Part shown: piece by piece, positions 52,878 to 56,255 of the stretch
Layout of the letters: the number at the start of each line of letters is the position of its first letter
How positions within the stretch are numbered: the first letter of the stretch is position 1
Source: Veillonella sp. VA142
Lineage (GTDB): Bacteria; Bacillota; Negativicutes; Veillonellales; Veillonellaceae
Direction of reading: 5' to 3'
DNA: 56,255 nucleotides
NCBI RefSeq assembly: GCF_003992135.1
Contig: NZ_RQVN01000010.1
Location: 1-56,255, forward strand
Program-made: the position numbers and the translations under genes
The notes under the pieces: generated by a model
Told to the model about the DNA's origin: nothing
The model's input: the letters and a program-made list of their open reading frames with translations, nothing else
Databases searched by the model: none

Positions 52878-53446
52878 TGGATAAAACAGCATTGCGTAAG
52901 AAGTTTTTAGAACGCCGTCGCAATGTACCAGTCCAAGAGGTTTCTAGTGGGTCTCAACAATTAGCTAATCGGCTTTGGTCTATACCGGCAGTAGTTGATG
53001 CGGAGCATATTATGGCGTACTTGGCTATGCCAAGAGAAGCCAATATAGATGCGTTTATTACAGAAGCGTTGCACCGGGATAAATATGTATATGTGCCTGT
53101 GTGTGTGACCAAGACAGATATGATAGGAGTTCGTATAAAGAGTTTAGAGGACCTTGACAGAGGAACATTGGGAATACGGATTCCCAAAGAACCTTATGTA
53201 ATAGTAGAACCTCAAATATTGGATTGTATTCTCGTTCCCGGTCTTGCCTTTGATCGAAGAGGTGGGCGTATGGGAATGGGTGCTGGATATTATGATCGAT
53301 ATTTACAACAGATTGCTGTAGAAAAACGGATTGGTATAGCCTGGGATAACCAACTTTCAGAAGAAATGTTGCCCATGGCACCACATGATGAGTGGATGTA
53401 CACAATTGTGACCCCATCAGAGAGTATCCATTGTTATAAAGAATAG
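52877..53446 (+). CDS. 5-formyltetrahydrofolate cyclo-ligase
   Basis: The 189-residue enzyme converts 5-formyl-THF to 5,10-methenyl-THF with ATP, returning this storage form to the C1 pool. The signature GGRMGMGAGYYDRYL is present, and the N-terminal LRKKFLERRRN helix is typical. It lies oddly between yajC and secD, coupled to yajC by TAATG. It complements fhs and the cyclodeaminase earlier in the window. Confidence 0.92.
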   Translation: MDKTALRKKFLERRRNVPVQEVSSGSQQLANRLWSIPAVVDAEHIMAYLAMPREANIDAFITEALHRDKYVYVPVCVTKTDMIGVRIKSLEDLDRGTLGIRIPKEPYVIVEPQILDCILVPGLAFDRRGGRMGMGAGYYDRYLQQIAVEKRIGIAWDNQLSEEMLPMAPHDEWMYTIVTPSESIHCYKE

Positions 53447-53457
53447 GAGGGAATCCA

Positions 53458-54720
53458 TTGAACACAAAAGCAGCTTTGCGCTTTTTCGGCGTAGTAGCAG
53501 TGATTTTAGGCCTATTTATTTGGCTTATTGGGCCTCTGGCCAACTCCATTAAACAGGGGTTGGACCTACAAGGTGGTACCCATATTGTATTAGAGGCACA
53601 AGATTCTGGCCCTAATGTGGTAACAGATGATGCGGTGGAACGGGTTATTCAAATCTTAGGCCGTCGTATTAATGAAATGGGCTTAACAGAACCTATCATT
53701 CAACGGGAAGGTAAAAAACGTATCATTATCGAATTACCTGGTGAAAAAGATCCACAAAAAGCCATCGAAACAGTTGGTAAAACAGCGGTTCTTGAGTTCC
53801 GTGATGAAAATGGTAAAGTTCATTTAGATGGTAATGATTTAAAAGATGCGAAAGAGCAATTAGAAGGTAAACAAGCATCTGTTAACATCCAATTAACAGA
53901 TGAAGGGGCGAAAAAATTCGGCGCTTTAACAACAGCTAATATCGGCCGTCATATTGGTATTTATTTAGATGGTGAGCAATTGACAAATCCAGTGGTCAAC
54001 GAACCAATTACGGGTGGTAGTGCTCGTATTACTGGCAGCCGTGACTTGGAAGAAGCTAAAAGCTTAGCTATTTTATTGCGTTCTGGTGCTTTGCCTGTTA
54101 AAGTAGAAGTTATGGAAGTGCGTACAGTTGGCCCTACTTTGGGTCAAGACTCCAAAGATAAATCCGTCGTTGCCTTTGGTGTGGGGATTGCCTTAATCAT
54201 TGCATTTATGCTTGTGTTATACAGATTGTCTGGATTTGTGGCAACCATCGCCTTGTTAGTCTTTGTATTAATTTTGGTAGCGATCCTTGGACCACATGTC
54301 CTGAATGCGACGATGACATTGCCAGGGGTAGCGGGGATTATCCTCAGTATGGGGGTAGCCGTAGATGCCAATATTCTTATTTTTGAACGATTTAAAGAAG
54401 AAGTAGTAGATGGTAAGACATTACGTATGTCTATGGAATCTGGGTTCCGTCGTGCCTTTGACACTATCTTTGATGCGAATACATCTGTTATGATTACAGC
54501 GGTTATCCTCATTGTTCTTGGTAGTGGCCCTGTAAAAGGCTTCGCAATTAACTTGGCATTAGGTGTTATCGTATCTATGTTTACAGCGGTATCTATGAGT
54601 CGTACGTTAATGCATATGCTAATTGCAGCGCGGATTACGAATCGTCCATTCTGGTATGGTTCTAATATATCTCCATCTGTTACCATTGAAGCATTTAAGA
54701 AAGGAGATAAGAAAAAATGA
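53458..54720 (+). CDS. secD: Protein translocase subunit SecD
   Basis: SecD, with SecF, uses the proton motive force to pull proteins through SecYEG. The 420-residue protein has an N-terminal membrane helix (about 8-28), the D1 motif QGLDLQGGTHIVLEA, a periplasmic domain and five C-terminal membrane segments with GVAVDANILIFER. The start is TTG at 53458 with AGGAGG upstream; no in-frame ATG is near. Its stop overlaps secF (ATGA). Confidence 0.95.
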   Translation: MNTKAALRFFGVVAVILGLFIWLIGPLANSIKQGLDLQGGTHIVLEAQDSGPNVVTDDAVERVIQILGRRINEMGLTEPIIQREGKKRIIIELPGEKDPQKAIETVGKTAVLEFRDENGKVHLDGNDLKDAKEQLEGKQASVNIQLTDEGAKKFGALTTANIGRHIGIYLDGEQLTNPVVNEPITGGSARITGSRDLEEAKSLAILLRSGALPVKVEVMEVRTVGPTLGQDSKDKSVVAFGVGIALIIAFMLVLYRLSGFVATIALLVFVLILVAILGPHVLNATMTLPGVAGIILSMGVAVDANILIFERFKEEVVDGKTLRMSMESGFRRAFDTIFDANTSVMITAVILIVLGSGPVKGFAINLALGVIVSMFTAVSMSRTLMHMLIAARITNRPFWYGSNISPSVTIEAFKKGDKKK

Positions 54721-55613
54721 CATTTGATGTAATAAAACGTCATCGTTGGTGGTTTAGTATCTCCTCCATTGCGGTTATTCTAAGTATTATATCCATGTTT
54801 ATGTATGGATTTAACTTTGGTATCGATTTTACAGGCGGAACCATTGTAGAAGTGGAATTTAGTAAACCTGTGCAAGTGTCTGCGGTACGGGAAAACTTGA
54901 AAGCCTTTGATTTAGAAAATTCTGTTATTCAGCTATCGGGGGCAGATTCTACGGATACAGAGGGTAAAACGGTAATGATTCGTACCCGTAATCTTGAGGC
55001 TAGTGAAAGTCAAGCTGTGGTAGCAGCGTTGAATAAAAATTTAGCAGAAGGCACAGTGAAGCGGATTGAATCAGTAGGTGCTGTTATTGGTTCCGAAGTC
55101 ACAGAACATGCTTTAACTAACTTGTTAATTGCATTTGTGGCGTTGGCGTTATATATCACATATCGATTTGAGTACCGTGTAGCATTATCCTGCTTGTCCG
55201 CGATTTTCCATGACTTAATCATGGTATTGGGGATATTCTCTTTCTTCCATTTGGAAATTGATTCCTCTTTCTTGGCAGCGATTTTGACGGTTATTGGTTA
55301 CTCCATGAATGAGTCCGTAGTTATCTTCGACCGTATTCGTGAAAATACGCATACGCATAAGCGGACTGATACATTTGCTGACCTTGCTAATGCAAGTATC
55401 CATCAAAGTATCCATCGGTCTGTGTACACATTATCAACCGTATTGTTTGCTTGTTGTTCTCTATACTTTTTTGGTGGGGATACAACAAAGAACTTTGCTC
55501 TAACTATGATTGTAGGTTTTGTAAGCGGTGCGTACTCATCCATTTGCGTAGCCACATCCCTGTGGGCAATTTGGAAATCAAGAAATAAAAAAGATGCACG
55601 GAATCGTCTCTAA
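54717..55613 (+). CDS. secF: Protein translocase subunit SecF
   Basis: SecF (298 residues) pairs with SecD. It has an N-terminal membrane helix, the FGIDFTGGTIVEVEF motif and five C-terminal segments with GYSMNESVVIFDRIREN. It starts four bases inside the secD stop region. It is the last gene before a long terminator and the rRNA promoter region. Confidence 0.96.
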   Translation: MTFDVIKRHRWWFSISSIAVILSIISMFMYGFNFGIDFTGGTIVEVEFSKPVQVSAVRENLKAFDLENSVIQLSGADSTDTEGKTVMIRTRNLEASESQAVVAALNKNLAEGTVKRIESVGAVIGSEVTEHALTNLLIAFVALALYITYRFEYRVALSCLSAIFHDLIMVLGIFSFFHLEIDSSFLAAILTVIGYSMNESVVIFDRIRENTHTHKRTDTFADLANASIHQSIHRSVYTLSTVLFACCSLYFFGGDTTKNFALTMIVGFVSGAYSSICVATSLWAIWKSRNKKDARNRL

Positions 55614-55660
55614 TGAAGCTATTCTATTTTGCTTAAGTGCTTAACGGGTGAAAGGGAAAT

Positions 55661-55726
55661 GAGCAACATATTCCTCCACAAACTGATCCTACGGTAGGTT
55701 TGTTCCGGAACATGTTGCTCGTTTTT
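55661..55726 (+). terminator. Long terminator after secF
   Basis: GAGCAACAT (55661-55669) pairs with ATGTTGCTC (55712-55720); internal stems TTCC/GGAA, ACAAA/TTTGT and CCTAC/GTAGG extend it. GTTTTTG follows. Confidence 0.85.
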
Positions 55727-55740
55727 GCATTTCAAGATTT

Positions 55741-56000
55741 AGGTAATAATAACGTCGCAAAACGTTTTACGCATGACTGTGTTCCTTACAGAGAAGCACG
55801 GCATACCACTCTAAAATGGTAATGCAGTAACTGCGTTTATCGAGTAAAAGTTTGACAGTGTCTTTTCGGAGTACGCCATCCTATTCTTATGATCATCTAA
55901 CTTGGTTAGTAAGAAATACATGAGAATCCTACGTAATAGTTGCAATAATTTAGAAAAAAAGATTCTATAGTGAATACATGAAAATTTTATATGAAGTAGG
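55741..56000. other. Structured non-coding gap before the rRNA promoters
   Basis: No gene is supported. Several short perfect inverted repeats occur in a row: AACGT/ACGTT (near 55751), ACCA/TGGT (near 55805), GCAGT-A-ACTGC (near 55826) and CTAAC-TTG-GTTAG (near 55908). A weak TTGCAT-16-TAATAA pair (55725-55752) could transcribe it. It may be an rRNA upstream control region or an unknown small RNA. Confidence 0.3.
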
Positions 56001-56001
56001 G

Positions 56002-56030
56002 TTGCAAATTATTGGTAAATAGCATATAAT
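56002..56030 (+). promoter_or_regulatory. rRNA operon promoter P1
   Basis: TTGCAA (56002-56007), 17 bp, TATAAT (56025-56030). A hairpin AGTGCTT/AAGCACT (56037-56057) with TTTAATTTT follows about 10 bases after its expected start. Confidence 0.65.
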
Positions 56031-56036
56031 ACCATT

Positions 56037-56066
56037 AGTGCTTGAGACATAAGCACTTTTAATTTT
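56037..56066 (+). terminator. Terminator-like hairpin between rRNA promoters
   Basis: AGTGCTT-GAGACAT-AAGCACT is followed by TTTAATTTT. A transcript from P1 would meet it almost at once, before P2. Confidence 0.5.
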
Positions 56067-56110
56067 CCTAAAAATCATAGATGAAGGAAATTAAAAAGAT
56101 TAAATAACTG

Positions 56111-56139
56111 TTGACACGAATCCGTGAATCTGTTATTAT
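56111..56139 (+). promoter_or_regulatory. rRNA operon promoter P2
   Basis: TTGACA (56111-56116), 17 bp, TATTAT (56134-56139). TATAAT at 56137-56142 is an alternative at a 20-bp spacing. The leader hairpin CCACAAC/GTTGTGG (56150-56169) follows. Confidence 0.8.
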
Positions 56140-56178
56140 AATCTAGTCGCCACAACACAGCGTTGTGGATGATAAAGT

Positions 56179-56191
56179 TGATCTTTGAAAA
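56179..56191 (+). promoter_or_regulatory. boxA antitermination site of the rRNA leader
   Basis: TGATCTTTGAAAA resembles the rrn boxA consensus (TGCTCTTTGAAAA). The following ACTGAACAATGAAA is typical of sequence just before a Firmicutes 16S gene. The 16S gene itself lies beyond the window. Confidence 0.75.
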
Positions 56192-56255
56192 CTGAACAAT
56201 GAAAGGTAATTACTTCGAAAGAAGTAAACATAAGCCAGAGTGCGGGTTTCACAAA

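Noticed and set aside
56192-56255. Start of 16S rRNA inside the window
   Set aside because: The sequence shows only the leader typical of the region upstream of 16S; the mature 5' end was not recognised before the window ends.

Overview
The window is a low-to-moderate GC chromosomal segment of a Firmicutes-type bacterium. Gene content and order fit the Negativicutes, most likely Veillonella or a close relative. This is judged from housekeeping neighbourhoods and gene repertoire; no database was searched. No phage, insertion sequence, integrase or CRISPR array is visible. Nearly every base belongs to a housekeeping operon, so the unexplained material is mainly in the intergenic regions.

Layout. 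1-5000: a methyltransferase plus orphan DnaA-type ATPase operon behind four phased repeats, a siroheme nitrite/sulfite reductase, and a secreted PepSY-like protein with an enoyl-CoA hydratase. 5000-9300: guaC on the minus strand, then thiT, a mobA-mobB fusion and moeA. 9300-13000: two near-identical dicarboxylate/amino-acid:cation symporters, each with the same promoter and terminator-like leader. Between them lies a highly structured gap that looks like a minus-strand small RNA gene. 13100-19860: one-carbon folate genes (fhs, a cyclodeaminase), a 1002-residue SARP-like regulator and a YuiF/NhaC-type transporter. 20000-24000: tRNA-Lys, rpmG, secE, nusG, rplK, rplA, rplJ and rplL, with two L1-type leader elements and an L10 leader with attenuator. 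24000-32700: a zinc-ribbon membrane protein, yaaA, hydE, a beta-carbonic anhydrase, tRNA-Ser, small proteins, a YigZ protein, copA and a MerR regulator. 32900-36100: ylxM-ffh-rpsP-khpA-ylqD-rimM, ending in a terminator where trmD and rplS would be expected. 36100-41600: an arginine operon (M20 amidohydrolase, argF, argC, argB, argD) under twin ArgR-type boxes. 41600-45800: tmcAL (minus), a lipoprotein with ackA, and a membrane protein. 46000-55600: radC, ruvCAB, a SpoIID-domain protein, queA, tgt, yajC, a 5-formyl-THF cyclo-ligase, secD and secF. 55600-56255: a terminator, a structured gap, and two rRNA promoters with a boxA leader; the 16S gene itself would begin beyond the window.

The genes outline an anaerobic metabolism: [FeFe]-hydrogenase maturation (hydE), acetate kinase, organic-acid symport, molybdenum cofactor synthesis and tetrahydrofolate C1 chemistry. 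Many promoters carry an extended -10 (TGnTATAAT).

The strongest candidate for something undescribed is the minus-strand RNA at about 11075-11290. It has a strong intrinsic terminator, two further perfect hairpins, and pyrimidine-rich loops complementary to Shine-Dalgarno sequences, including an exact 11-base repeat. Also of interest are the duplicated symporter leader, the phased repeats before the DnaA-like gene, several uncharacterised small proteins, and the twin ArgR boxes 60 bp apart.
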